From positions 1-64,000 of the forward strand of contig PVUG01000014.1 of assembly GCA_003001975.1 (NCBI GenBank): DNA of 64,000 bases. Reading direction: 5' to 3'. The notes beneath the pieces were generated by a model. The model made no database searches, was not told where the DNA came from, and was given only the letters and a program-made list of their open reading frames with translations. The position numbers and the translations under genes were made by a program. The DNA is from Martelella mediterranea (lineage in GTDB: Bacteria; Pseudomonadota; Alphaproteobacteria; Rhizobiales; Rhizobiaceae). Numbering within the stretch: position 1 is the stretch's first letter; each line of letters starts with the position of its first letter. This document shows positions 53,908 through 62,433 of the stretch, piece by piece.

Positions 53908-55106
53908 TGGCTGAGGTCTTTATCTGCGACTATATCCGCACGCCGATCGGCCGTTATGGCGGCGCGTTGTCGGCCGTTCGGCCTGATGATCTCGCGGCCA
54001 TTCCGCTTCGCGAAATTGTGGCGCGCAATCCGGGCATGGACCTTGCCGCAATTGACGAGGTGATCCTCGGCTGTGCCAATCAGGCCGGCGAAGACAACCG
54101 CAATGTGGGGCGAATGTCACTTCTGCTTGCGGGCTTCCCGGAAAGCGTGCCGGGCTCGACGGTGAACCGCCTCTGCGGTTCCGGCATGGATGCGGTCATC
54201 ACCGCAGCCCGCGCGATCAGGGCAGGCGAGGCCGAGCTTGTCATCGCGGGCGGTGTGGAAAGCATGTCGCGCGCGCCCTTCGTCATGCCGAAGGCCGAGA
54301 CGGCGTTTTCGCGGGCCAATGCGATCGAAGACACCACCATCGGCTGGCGGCTGATCAATCCGTTGATGAAGGCGCAATATGGCGTCGATTCCATGCCTGA
54401 AACCGCTGAAAACGTGGCGGAGGATTTTTCCGTCTCCCGCGCCGATCAGGACGCATTCGCTCTTCGCTCGCAGCAGAAAACGGCGCAGGCCATGAACAGC
54501 GGACGTCTTGCGCAGGAAATTGTTCCTGTCGCGGTGCCGCAGCGCAAGGGCGATCCGGTCATTGTCGATACCGATGAACATCCGCGTCCGTCGACCGATC
54601 TTGCCGGTTTGCAGCGGCTGAAAACCTTCGTCAAGGCGGATGGCACGGTTACCGCCGGCAACGCATCCGGCGTCAATGATGGCGCTGCGGCACTGGTGCT
54701 GGCGACCATGGATGCGGCCCGCAAACACGGCCTGACGCCGATTGCCAGGGTTCTGGGCGGCGCAAGCGCCGGCGTGCCGCCGCGCATCATGGGCTTCGGT
54801 CCCGCGCCGGCATCGGCAAGGCTGATGGAGCGTCTCGGGCTGCGGACGGATGATTTCTCCGTGATGGAGTTCAACGAGGCTTTCGCATCGCAGGCACTCG
54901 CCACCCTTCGCCATCTCGGCGTCGCCGACGACGACCCTCGGGTCAATCCCAATGGCGGCGCGATTGCGCTTGGCCATCCGCTCGGCATGTCCGGCGCGCG
55001 GATTACCGGCACGGCCATGCGCGAGCTGAAGTCCGGCGAGAAATCGCTTTCGGCCATGTGCATCGGCGTTGGTCAGGGCATCGCGATCGCGCTGGAGGCT
55101 CTGTAG
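53907..55106 (+). CDS. pcaF: 3-oxoadipyl-CoA thiolase
   Basis: 399 residues. It makes the final cleavage of beta-ketoadipyl-CoA to succinyl-CoA and acetyl-CoA. The thiolase residues are Cys90 in STVNRLCGSGMDAV, the His in NPNGGAIALGHPLGMSGAR and the second Cys in LSAMCIGVGQGIAIALE. The segment AEVFICDYIRTPIGRYGGALS at the start is typical of PcaF. It is the last gene of pcaIJF and convergent with pcaQ, whose stop is 8 bp away. Confidence 0.96.
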   Translation: MAEVFICDYIRTPIGRYGGALSAVRPDDLAAIPLREIVARNPGMDLAAIDEVILGCANQAGEDNRNVGRMSLLLAGFPESVPGSTVNRLCGSGMDAVITAARAIRAGEAELVIAGGVESMSRAPFVMPKAETAFSRANAIEDTTIGWRLINPLMKAQYGVDSMPETAENVAEDFSVSRADQDAFALRSQQKTAQAMNSGRLAQEIVPVAVPQRKGDPVIVDTDEHPRPSTDLAGLQRLKTFVKADGTVTAGNASGVNDGAAALVLATMDAARKHGLTPIARVLGGASAGVPPRIMGFGPAPASARLMERLGLRTDDFSVMEFNEAFASQALATLRHLGVADDDPRVNPNGGAIALGHPLGMSGARITGTAMRELKSGEKSLSAMCIGVGQGIAIALEAL

Positions 55107-55113
55107 TCTCGGT

Positions 55114-56022
55114 CTATTGCCGGCCTGCGGCTTCGACGAGTGCTGAGAGCAGGGAGCGTTGTTCGTCGGTCATCACCGCATTGTTGCGCATCGCGACGCC
55201 GACCGGGCCGCCCAGCAGATCGTCGTTCAGGCGAATGCCGGAAAGAAGGCCGGTTTCAAGCTCGTCGTGAACCACGCCGGCAGAGATAAACCAGATCGTG
55301 TCGGATGACAGCACCACCTTGCGCCCGAAGGCAAGGCCGACATTTTCGAAGGCTGGCTGCGGATCGAAAAGCCCGATCCCGTGCAGATAGGCCTGCACCA
55401 GAGGGGCGATGACCGCGCCCGGCGGCGGCAGCATCAGCGGGAAGCGGTCAAGCGTGGCGCCATCCGCCTCCTTGCTGTCGAGAGGGTGGCCGGGGCGCAC
55501 GACCGCCATGATCGGCTCGGAATAAAGCTGGCGAAAGGAAAGCCCTTCCATCAGCTGGGCCGCGGCCATGCGCCCGACCACCATGTCGAGTGTGCCTTCG
55601 CGCAATTGCGATAAAAGCAGCCAGTTCGGCCCGGTCGTCACCCTCAGCAGGCATTCCGGCGCGGATTGCCTAAGCGAAAGGGCGGCCTGCGGCAAAAGCA
55701 CGGTGGATGCCGTCGGCAGCGCGCCGACGGCGATGCGTGAGCGCCGTGCCGGCCGTTCGCGGACCAGTTCCTGCGCGCGGCCTAGTTCGACAAGGGCGGA
55801 CCCGACATAGCGCTGAAAGGTCTTGCCGGCCTGTGTCAGCGCCAGCCTGCGGCCCGACCGGTCGAAAAGCGCGACCTCGAGAATATCCTCAAGCTCCCGG
55901 ATCGTCTTCGATGCGGCGGGCTGGCTGACATTCAGTGTTTGGGCGGCGGCACTCAGCGAGCCGCGGCGTGCGGTCTCGACAAAGCAGTGCAGGTGCCGCA
56001 TGCGAATACGGGGATCGAACAT
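55114..56022 (-). CDS. pcaQ: LysR-type activator PcaQ
   Basis: 302 residues from the ATG at 56022. The HTH is RMRHLHCFVETARRGSLSAAAQTLNVSQPAASKTIRELEDILEVALFDRSGRRLALTQAG. The effector domain follows (RIAVGALPTASTVLLPQA, TLDMVVGRMAAAQLMEGLSF). PcaQ in Agrobacterium and Sinorhizobium activates the divergent pcaDCHGB operon with beta-carboxymuconate and carboxymuconolactone as signals. A perfect candidate PcaQ box lies 5 bp upstream of the start. Longer starts (up to 56235) would run across this box and into pcaD. Confidence 0.94.
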   Translation of the reverse strand: MFDPRIRMRHLHCFVETARRGSLSAAAQTLNVSQPAASKTIRELEDILEVALFDRSGRRLALTQAGKTFQRYVGSALVELGRAQELVRERPARRSRIAVGALPTASTVLLPQAALSLRQSAPECLLRVTTGPNWLLLSQLREGTLDMVVGRMAAAQLMEGLSFRQLYSEPIMAVVRPGHPLDSKEADGATLDRFPLMLPPPGAVIAPLVQAYLHGIGLFDPQPAFENVGLAFGRKVVLSSDTIWFISAGVVHDELETGLLSGIRLNDDLLGGPVGVAMRNNAVMTDEQRSLLSALVEAAGRQ

Positions 56023-56026
56023 AGGT

Positions 56027-56042
56027 ATAACCCTGAGGTTAT
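56027..56042. promoter_or_regulatory. PcaQ binding site
   Basis: ATAACC-CTGA-GGTTAT is a perfect inverted repeat that matches the ATAACC-N4-GGTTAA site reported for rhizobial PcaQ. It lies between divergent pcaQ and pcaD, 70 bp before pcaD, where an activator would bind. Confidence 0.85.
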
Positions 56043-56111
56043 GAATTTTTCCGGAAAATATAATTTTTAATGCCGGTTGGCTATGGCAAAAAGAAATCAG
56101 GAGGAACGAGC

Positions 56112-56894
56112 ATGATGATCCGTTCGGGTGATGCTGCACTTCATGTGCGTGACCAGGGGCCGCGTGACGGCCCTGTGGTTCTGTTCGCCAACTCGCTTGG
56201 CACCGATCTTCGGGTTTTCGATGCGCTTGTTGCACAGCTGCCGCCGGATCTGCGGATCGTGCGCTACGACAAGCGTGGTCACGGCCTTTCCGACCTCACG
56301 CCCGGGCCCTACACGATCGACATGCTGAGCGACGATGCAATCGCCATATGTGAGACGCTCGATCTTCGCAACGTAACCTTTGTCGGCCTGTCCATCGGCG
56401 GGCTGATTGCCCAGTCTTTCGCAATCAAGCGTCCCGACCTGACGCAGGCGCTGGTGCTGATGGATACGGCGGCGAAGATCGGCACGGCGGAAAGCTGGGG
56501 CGAGCGCATCGCAGCCCTCAGCGAAGGCGGCATTGCCGCGATTTCCGATGGCATTCTGCCGCGCTGGTTTTCCCCTGCGTTTCTTGGCAGCCCCGAGGCA
56601 TCGCAGTGGCGCAACATGCTCGAGCGCACGACGCTTGAGGGCTATATCGCCTGCTGTCACGCTCTGGCAGCGGCTGACCTTACGGAAGGCTGCACGCAGA
56701 TTACCTGTCCGGCAATGGCGATTGCCGGTGCGCTAGACGGCTCGACGCCGCCTGAACTGGTGGCTGAAACCGCAAAGCTCTGCAATGCGACATTCCATAT
56801 CGTTGACGATGCCGGGCATCTGCCCTGTGTCGAAAAGCCGGAGGCCGTCGCCGCATTGATTAGAGATTTTCTGGAGAAGACCCGCCATGACTGA
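56112..56894 (+). CDS. pcaD: 3-oxoadipate enol-lactonase
   Basis: 260 residues. It is an alpha/beta hydrolase that opens beta-ketoadipate enol-lactone. The triad is Ser94 in FVGLSIGGLIAQS, Asp in AGALDGSTPPEL and His in DDAGHLPCVEKPE. RYDKRGHGLSD is also typical. The ATG at 56112 (or the next ATG at 56115) follows CAGGAGGAACGAG. It is the first gene of pcaDCHGB and overlaps pcaC by 8 bp. Unlike the TetR-fused hydrolase downstream, its nucleophile is intact. Confidence 0.95.
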   Translation: MMIRSGDAALHVRDQGPRDGPVVLFANSLGTDLRVFDALVAQLPPDLRIVRYDKRGHGLSDLTPGPYTIDMLSDDAIAICETLDLRNVTFVGLSIGGLIAQSFAIKRPDLTQALVLMDTAAKIGTAESWGERIAALSEGGIAAISDGILPRWFSPAFLGSPEASQWRNMLERTTLEGYIACCHALAAADLTEGCTQITCPAMAIAGALDGSTPPELVAETAKLCNATFHIVDDAGHLPCVEKPEAVAALIRDFLEKTRHD

Positions 56895-57273
56895 GCGTTA
56901 TGCAGAAGGCATGAAAACCCGCCGCGCCGTGCTTGGCGATGCCCATGTCGACCGGGCCGAGGCGGCAAAGACCGGGCTGGACGAGGCCTTTCAGACGCTG
57001 ATTACCGAAAGCGCCTGGGGCACGGTCTGGGCGTCGGATGCCATTTCCCGGCGCGAGCGGTCCATGCTGACGCTGGCGCTTCTGGCGGCGACCGGAAATT
57101 TTGAGGAAATACCCATGCATATCCGCGCCACCCGGCGCACCGGCGCCAGCAGGCAGGATGTCATCGAGGCATTCCAGCATGTGGCGATCTATGCGGGCGT
57201 GCCGCGCGCCAACCATGCCCTGAAGCTGGCAAAGGCAACTTATGCCGAAATGGAGGAGAATGACGATGACTGA
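56887..57273 (+). CDS. pcaC: 4-carboxymuconolactone decarboxylase
   Basis: 128 residues. It decarboxylates gamma-carboxymuconolactone to the enol-lactone. CMD-family features are [77 protein letters not shown] and the C-terminal [26 protein letters not shown]. It overlaps pcaD and pcaH, consistent with tight operon coupling. Confidence 0.95.
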   Translation: MTERYAEGMKTRRAVLGDAHVDRAEAAKTGLDEAFQTLITESAWGTVWASDAISRRERSMLTLALLAATGNFEEIPMHIRATRRTGASRQDVIEAFQHVAIYAGVPRANHALKLAKATYAEMEENDDD

Positions 57274-57994
57274 TCTCGGGCCTTTGATCCCGCGAAACCG
57301 CACGGTTCATCCACCGGCCTATGCGCCGGACTACAAGACGTCGGTCGCGCGTTCGCCGACGCTGCCGCTGCTCTCTCTTGAAAGCGGCCCGTCGGAGGAG
57401 ACCGGGCCGATGTTCGGCCACGGCATGTTCGGTGCGCTCGACAACAATCTGATCCTGAACTGGACCAAGGGCGCGGCACCTGCCATCGGCGAGCGCATCC
57501 TCGTATTCGGTCATGTGCTGGATGAGCGCGGCAAGCCGGTTCCCGAAACGCTGGTGGAAATCTGGCAGGCCAATGCCGGTGGCCGCTATCGCCACAAGAA
57601 GGACAGCTATCTGGCGCCGCTCGATCCGAATTTCGGCGGCTGCGGGCGCACGCTCACCGATGAGAACGGCTATTACGAGTTTCTGACCATTCGCCCCGGT
57701 GCCTATCCCTGGCCCAATCGCGGCAATGACTGGCGGCCGATGCATATCCATGTTTCGGTTTACGGCCACAGCTTCGGCCAGAGGCTGATCACCCAGCTCT
57801 ATTTCGAAGGCGACCCGTTGATCGATCTCTGTCCCATCGCCAACACCATCAAGGAACGCAGCAATCTCGACCGGCTGGTCGCGCCGCTGGACATGTCGAT
57901 GGCCCGGCCGCTCGATTTCCTGGCCTACCGGTTCGATATCGTCCTGCGCGGCCGCCGTCAGACCATGTTCGAAAACAGACTGGAGGGGTTGTGA
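57266..57994 (+). CDS. pcaH: Protocatechuate 3,4-dioxygenase beta subunit
   Basis: 242 residues. It is the iron(III)-bearing subunit of the intradiol ring-cleavage enzyme. The ligands are recognisable: Tyr in [23 protein letters not shown] and the two His of its HIH, plus Tyr in [33 protein letters not shown] is the intradiol signature. The second of two ATGs (57266) is preferred because GGAGGAG is 8 nt upstream; 57260 is the alternative. It is followed by pcaG after 1 bp. Confidence 0.96.
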   Translation: MTDLGPLIPRNRTVHPPAYAPDYKTSVARSPTLPLLSLESGPSEETGPMFGHGMFGALDNNLILNWTKGAAPAIGERILVFGHVLDERGKPVPETLVEIWQANAGGRYRHKKDSYLAPLDPNFGGCGRTLTDENGYYEFLTIRPGAYPWPNRGNDWRPMHIHVSVYGHSFGQRLITQLYFEGDPLIDLCPIANTIKERSNLDRLVAPLDMSMARPLDFLAYRFDIVLRGRRQTMFENRLEGL

Positions 57995-57995
57995 G

Positions 57996-58595
57996 ATGAT
58001 CAAGAGACCCGAAATTCTGGCCGAAACGCCGTCGCAGACTGCCGGCCCCTACGTTCATATCGGCTGCATGCCGACCTATGCCGGCAATCCGGGCAGCTAC
58101 GACGAGGAGATCGGCGAACACGCGATTGCCGATGGCGCGAAAGGCGCGGTCATCGAAATTCGCGGCTGCGTCCTCGATGGAACCGGTTATGCCATCCGCG
58201 ATGCGATGCTCGAAAGCTGGCAGACCGATGCTGCCGGTATCTTCCCCGGCCAGCCGGGTGCCGATCCCGCCGTTTCGGGCCATTGCCGCTTTGCCGCCGA
58301 TGCCGATAGCGGTGAGTTCGTGCTGCGCACCGTCAAGCCGGGTGCCTTCAGGGGCCGTGGCGGATCGCATAATGCGCCGCATATCTCGATCTGGATCGTG
58401 GCGCGCGGCATCAATATCGGCCTCAACACCCGCATCTATTTCGACGATGAGGACAATAGCGGCGACCGGCTGCTGAATGCCGTCGAACTGAAGCACCGGG
58501 TGCCGACGCTGATCGCGAAGAAGACGGGCGAGGGGCAATATCGTTTCGATATCCGCTTGCAGGGCGAGGGCGAAACGGTTTTCCTCGACATCTGA
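57996..58595 (+). CDS. pcaG: Protocatechuate 3,4-dioxygenase alpha subunit
   Basis: 199 residues. It is the non-iron partner of PcaH. It begins ETPSQTAGPYVHIGCMPTYAG, the standard PcaG opening, with IEIRGCVLDGTGYAIRDAMLESWQTDAAG as the degenerate intradiol signature and NAPHISIWIVARGINIGLNTRIYF. It lacks the full iron ligand set, as expected. It is likely translated with pcaH as a coupled pair. Confidence 0.96.
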   Translation: MIKRPEILAETPSQTAGPYVHIGCMPTYAGNPGSYDEEIGEHAIADGAKGAVIEIRGCVLDGTGYAIRDAMLESWQTDAAGIFPGQPGADPAVSGHCRFAADADSGEFVLRTVKPGAFRGRGGSHNAPHISIWIVARGINIGLNTRIYFDDEDNSGDRLLNAVELKHRVPTLIAKKTGEGQYRFDIRLQGEGETVFLDI

Positions 58596-58646
58596 TCAGT
58601 CGCGCCGGCATGGGAATACTGTGCCGGCGCTCTTGGAGCATAATGC

Positions 58647-59699
58647 GTGAACACTTCAGTCTTCGATCATCCCTGGCTTGGCGGCCTTTTCGGCGATAGC
58701 GAAACGGCGGCGATCTGGTCGCCTGAAAGCCAGTTGCAGCACATGCTGGCCTTCGAGGCGGCGTGGAGCCGGGCGCTGGGCGCCTGCGGGATTTTCGACG
58801 CGGCGCAGGCTGAAAGCGCGGCCAGCGCCATCGAGCAGGCGGACGTGCCGCCGTCAACGCTTGCGGCAGGCACGGGTTCTGACGGCGTGCCGATTCCGGC
58901 GCTTGTCGAAATGCTCCGCCGGGTCGCGCCTGCCGAGGCCGTGCACAAGGGCGCGACATCGCAGGACGTGATCGATACGGCGCTGGCGCTGACCCTGCGC
59001 GAGACGACTGTGCTTTTCCTCGCCCGCCTTGATCAGCTGATGGCGGCGATGACCGCGCTGGAACGGCGTTTCGGCGATAACCGGCTGACCGGGCGAACAC
59101 GCATGCAGGCCGCCGTGCCGATTACGGTCGGCGACCGTCTGCTGTCCTGGCGTCTGCCGCTTGACGATCATGTCGCGCGTCTCAAGGCGTTGCGCCCGCG
59201 CGTCGAAAAGGTGCAGGTCGGCGGGGCGGCGGGAAACCGTTCCGCATTGGGGGACAAGGCGGATGCCGTGGTTGCCGATGTCGCTCGCAGGCTGGACCTG
59301 CAGCCGACACAAAAAGCCTGGCATGCCATGCGCGACGGGATCGGCGAATATGCCGCAGTGCTGTCGCTGATTTCCGGCACGCTGGGCAAGATGGGGCAGG
59401 ATATCGCGCTGATGGCGCAGCAGGGCGTCGATGAAATCGCGCTTTCGGGCGGCGGCGGATCATCGGCCATGCCGCACAAGAGCAATCCGGTTCTGGCCGA
59501 GCTTCTGGTCACCCTTGCCCGCTTCAATGCCGCCCAGCTTTCCGGCCTGCATCAGGCGCTGGTCCACGAACAGGAGCGCTCGGGCGCGGCCTGGTCTCTG
59601 GAATGGATGATCCTGCCGCAGATGGCGCTGGCCACCGGCCGCGGGCTCGGTGCCGCCATCGATCTTTGCGGAAAGATCGAGCGGATGGGGTCGGACTGA
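58647..59699 (+). CDS. pcaB: 3-carboxy-cis,cis-muconate cycloisomerase
   Basis: 350 residues from a GTG start, with GGAG 8 nt upstream. It is a fumarase/aspartase superfamily enzyme that lactonises carboxymuconate. Superfamily motifs are AVHKGATSQDVIDTALALTLRE and the signature GGGGSSAMPHKSNPVLAE. It is about 100 residues shorter than the pseudomonad enzyme, which is usual for rhizobial PcaB. It ends pcaDCHGB, and its stop is 7 bp from the convergent TetR-hydrolase gene. Confidence 0.94.
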   Translation: MNTSVFDHPWLGGLFGDSETAAIWSPESQLQHMLAFEAAWSRALGACGIFDAAQAESAASAIEQADVPPSTLAAGTGSDGVPIPALVEMLRRVAPAEAVHKGATSQDVIDTALALTLRETTVLFLARLDQLMAAMTALERRFGDNRLTGRTRMQAAVPITVGDRLLSWRLPLDDHVARLKALRPRVEKVQVGGAAGNRSALGDKADAVVADVARRLDLQPTQKAWHAMRDGIGEYAAVLSLISGTLGKMGQDIALMAQQGVDEIALSGGGGSSAMPHKSNPVLAELLVTLARFNAAQLSGLHQALVHEQERSGAAWSLEWMILPQMALATGRGLGAAIDLCGKIERMGSD

Positions 59700-59706
59700 A
59701 ACCGTG

Positions 59707-61398
59707 TCAGGCACCGTCACCGGCAAACCGGAAGACCTCATAAAGCCAGTCGCTCATGATCCTGAGCTTGTCTTCGGCAAGCGGGCAGTGGCTCAGGGTT
59801 CGCAGATAATCGTGGGCGAGGCCCTCGCCCTCGTCGATGCTCACCGCAACGCCAGCCTTTTTCAGGGCATCCGCATAGGCCGCGCCGCTGTCGTGCATCG
59901 GGTCGTTAGCGGCAAGCGCGATGAAGGCGGGCGGCAGGTCCGCATGCGTCGGCGCCGAGAGCGGCGTGATCATCGGGTCGGACATCAACCGTTTTTTGTC
60001 CGGACAGTAGCGGGCGCCCATGTCGGCCACGTCATCCGGGCGCAGCAAGGGGCCTTCGGCATTCTGCCTGCAGGACGTTCGGGTCAGGTCGAAATCGCAG
60101 ATCGGATAGATCAGCAGCTGGGCGCAAAGCGGCATTTTCCTGTCCCGGCAGGTCATCGCCGTGACGGCGGCGAGATTGCCGCCCGCGCCGTCGCCGCCGA
60201 TAGCGATTCGCTCCGCGTCGATACCGAGCGTCTCCGCCTGATCGCGCGCCCAGGCAATGACCGAAAGCGTCTGTTCCAGCGCCGTCGGACAGGGATGCTC
60301 GGGCGCCAGCGCATAATCCACGGAAATCACCGTCTGCCGTGTCCACGAGGCAAGGCGGGCCGTTGTGTCCCAGTGCGATTCGGGGCTGCCGCGCCAGAAA
60401 CCGCCGCCGTGCAGATAGATCAGGGCCGGTTGCGGGCCGCTGCTCATGTGCCGGAAGATGCGCACGCGCACGGGCCCGCCGTCACTGTCGATCCAGTGTT
60501 CGGTATCGGTCTCGATATTGGGCGGCGTGGGCAGTCGCAGGTTTCGGGCAATCGAATTGTAGAGCACGCGCCGCGCCTCGAGCGTCGTGCCGGCGGGAAG
60601 GCTGGCCTGTTGTGCTTCCAGAACCTCGATAAAGCGGTAGATTCCGGGATCGATCTTGCGCGGTTTCGTCTGCGGGCGCTGCTCGACATCCTCGGGCGAA
60701 AGCCCCGGTTTCATCACGAAGCGCAGCACCATGTCGCCGGTGTGCCGGCGCAGCATGTCCTGCCCCTTGGGTTCGAACAGCTCTGTGCCGAAAATGTTCG
60801 AGAAGGTGGCGCGGTTGGAAACGTTGAAGATGGCAAGCGCGGAGATGTGCCAGTGCAGCTCAAGCGCCGTCAGGCCGGAACGGAACAGGCCCTCGTCGCA
60901 GCCGCGCCTGTAGATCTCCTCCAGCAGCCGGATGGCCGAACTGTTCTGTCCCGCAATCATCTCGGATTTCGACATGTGACGGCCCTGGTGGATGTTCTCG
61001 ACCATCACCAGCCGCACGAAATCGCGCTCCCGGCTGTGGTGGTCGAATGTGAACTCCGTCAGCTGCCGCAAGGCCTCCACCGGATGAAGGCTTTCAAGTT
61101 CGAGATCGTCTTCCGCGCGGCGCATGCGGGCATAGGCATCTTCCAGAACGGCGCGGTAAAGGCCTTCCTTGTCGCCGAAATAATAATAGATCATGCGCTT
61201 CGAGGTGCGGGTGCGCGCCGCGATTTCGTCCATCTTGGCGCCGGAAAGCCCGTGGGCGACAAACACGGCGCGGGCCGTCTGCAGGATATTTTCGCGTACG
61301 GCCTCCGGATCCTGCTTCCAGCTTCGCCGCGCGGTCACATCCGCCTCGTCCCTGATTTCGCCCTTCGCCAAGTTCTCTCCTCCCGAACGTGTCCCCAT
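59707..61398 (-). CDS. TetR-type regulator fused to an HSL-family alpha/beta hydrolase domain lacking the nucleophile Ser
   Basis: 563 residues in one uninterrupted frame. Residues about 25-235 are a TetR regulator: ENILQTARAVFVAHGLSGAKMDEIAARTRTSKRMIYYYFGDKEGLYRAV and a helical core ending RRHTGDMVLRFVMKPG. Residues about 250-563 are an HSL-type hydrolase: oxyanion HGGGFWRG (330-337), Asp499 in AANDPMHD and His529 in GLAHDYL. The nucleophile elbow, normally G-D-S-A-G-G, reads GDGAGGN, so Ser404 is Gly and hydrolysis by the usual mechanism is not expected. The domain may serve as a ligand sensor. The gene is divergent from quinate/shikimate dehydrogenase and convergent with pcaB. The start is uncertain: a GTG at 61338 is also possible. 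Confidence 0.9.
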   Translation of the reverse strand: MGTRSGGENLAKGEIRDEADVTARRSWKQDPEAVRENILQTARAVFVAHGLSGAKMDEIAARTRTSKRMIYYYFGDKEGLYRAVLEDAYARMRRAEDDLELESLHPVEALRQLTEFTFDHHSRERDFVRLVMVENIHQGRHMSKSEMIAGQNSSAIRLLEEIYRRGCDEGLFRSGLTALELHWHISALAIFNVSNRATFSNIFGTELFEPKGQDMLRRHTGDMVLRFVMKPGLSPEDVEQRPQTKPRKIDPGIYRFIEVLEAQQASLPAGTTLEARRVLYNSIARNLRLPTPPNIETDTEHWIDSDGGPVRVRIFRHMSSGPQPALIYLHGGGFWRGSPESHWDTTARLASWTRQTVISVDYALAPEHPCPTALEQTLSVIAWARDQAETLGIDAERIAIGGDGAGGNLAAVTAMTCRDRKMPLCAQLLIYPICDFDLTRTSCRQNAEGPLLRPDDVADMGARYCPDKKRLMSDPMITPLSAPTHADLPPAFIALAANDPMHDSGAAYADALKKAGVAVSIDEGEGLAHDYLRTLSHCPLAEDKLRIMSDWLYEVFRFAGDGA

Positions 61399-61445
61399 GC
61401 GCGTCTACTACATAATAAACAGCAATTTCACGACCCACAAAACAA

Positions 61446-61497
61446 AACTAACCGTGCCGAACATTCCCTTGACATAATTAACCGAATTGAACAAAAT
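61446..61497 (+). promoter_or_regulatory. Promoter with paired 17-bp direct repeats before the quinate/shikimate genes
   Basis: AAYTAACCG-N4-GAAC occurs at 61446-61462 and 61476-61492, exactly 30 bp apart, which is about three helical turns. A perfect -35 TTGACA lies at 61469-61474, and a 17-bp spacer leads to CAAAAT at 61492-61497 as -10. The second repeat fills the spacer, so a bound protein would block or remodel RNA polymerase. The best candidate protein is the divergent TetR-hydrolase. Confidence 0.5.
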
Positions 61498-61532
61498 CAA
61501 GAACAGGAGATTATTTGGGAGGTTGTTTCTGC

Positions 61533-62429
61533 ATGGTCGTCACACAGGCGCGTTCGGCGCGGGCCGGCTCGGGTCAGGTCTTCAAGGCCGGTCTCCTGGG
61601 GCAGGGAATCGGTGGTTCGCGGACGCCGGGCATGCATATGGCCGCCGCGAAGGCGCTGGGCCTCGACTACCAGTACGACTTTATCGACGTGCTGGAACGC
61701 GACCTGCCTTCCGACGTCGGCGCGATCCTCGACCTGCTGCAGGCCGAAGGCTATCGCGGCCTCAACGTGACCTATCCTTTCAAACAGGCGGTGATGCCGC
61801 ATCTCGATGAATTGTCGCAGGACGCGCAAATGGTCGGTGCGGTGAATACGGTCGTTTTCGAGGATGGCCGGCGCATCGGCCACAACACAGATTGCTGGGG
61901 CTTTGCCCAGAGCCTGCGCCGCGGGCTGGCCGAAGACGCCGCGCGCGACCGGGCCTTGCTGCTGGGCGCTGGCGGCGCCGGTGGGGCCGTCGCGCATGCG
62001 CTTCTCGATGAAGGCATTGGCCGGCTGTTCGTTTTCGATCCCGACCGGAAAAAGGCTGACGCGCTGGTCGCGGTTCTTGCGCAGCACTTCAGCGCGGACC
62101 GGGTTCAGGCCGTTGAAAATACGGAGATTGCTGCCGATGTCGACGGCATCGTCAACGCCTCGCCCGTGGGCATGGAAAAGCTGCCGGGCTGTCCGCTTCC
62201 AAAACATCTGATCGCGCCGCGTCACTGGGTGGCCGATATCGTCTATTTCCCGCCGGAGACGGAACTGATCAAGGCTGCCACCGAAAAGGGATGCGCGGTT
62301 TTGCCGGGCACCGGCATGGCGCTCTGGCAGGCTGTGCGCGCCTTTGAACTGTTTACCGGAAAAGAACCCGATATTGCCGAAATGAAGCCGGTTCTGCTTG
62401 CGAAAGCGACACCGGAAAAGGGAGCGTGA
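61533..62429 (+). CDS. Shikimate/quinate dehydrogenase (AroE family, catabolic type)
   Basis: 298 residues. It oxidises shikimate or quinate with an NAD(P) cofactor. The substrate domain has GQGIGGSRTPGMHM in place of the biosynthetic S-R-S-P form, similar to catabolic quinate dehydrogenases. Catalytic Lys and Asp are in LNVTYPFKQ and GHNTDCWGFAQ. The nucleotide loop is LLGAGGAGGAVAHALL. The end GMALWQAVRAFELFTG is typical. The ATG at 61533 has GGGAGG 10 nt upstream; a TTG at 61515 is less likely. The neighbouring dehydroshikimate dehydratase supports a catabolic role. Confidence 0.88.
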   Translation: MVVTQARSARAGSGQVFKAGLLGQGIGGSRTPGMHMAAAKALGLDYQYDFIDVLERDLPSDVGAILDLLQAEGYRGLNVTYPFKQAVMPHLDELSQDAQMVGAVNTVVFEDGRRIGHNTDCWGFAQSLRRGLAEDAARDRALLLGAGGAGGAVAHALLDEGIGRLFVFDPDRKKADALVAVLAQHFSADRVQAVENTEIAADVDGIVNASPVGMEKLPGCPLPKHLIAPRHWVADIVYFPPETELIKAATEKGCAVLPGTGMALWQAVRAFELFTGKEPDIAEMKPVLLAKATPEKGA

Positions 62430-62433
62430 CGGG

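Noticed and set aside
59650-61770. 706-codon open frame on the + strand
   Set aside because: It runs antisense through the TetR-hydrolase fusion and into the dehydrogenase gene; its translation is Arg/His/Gly-rich with no family motif, while the opposite strand encodes clear domains.
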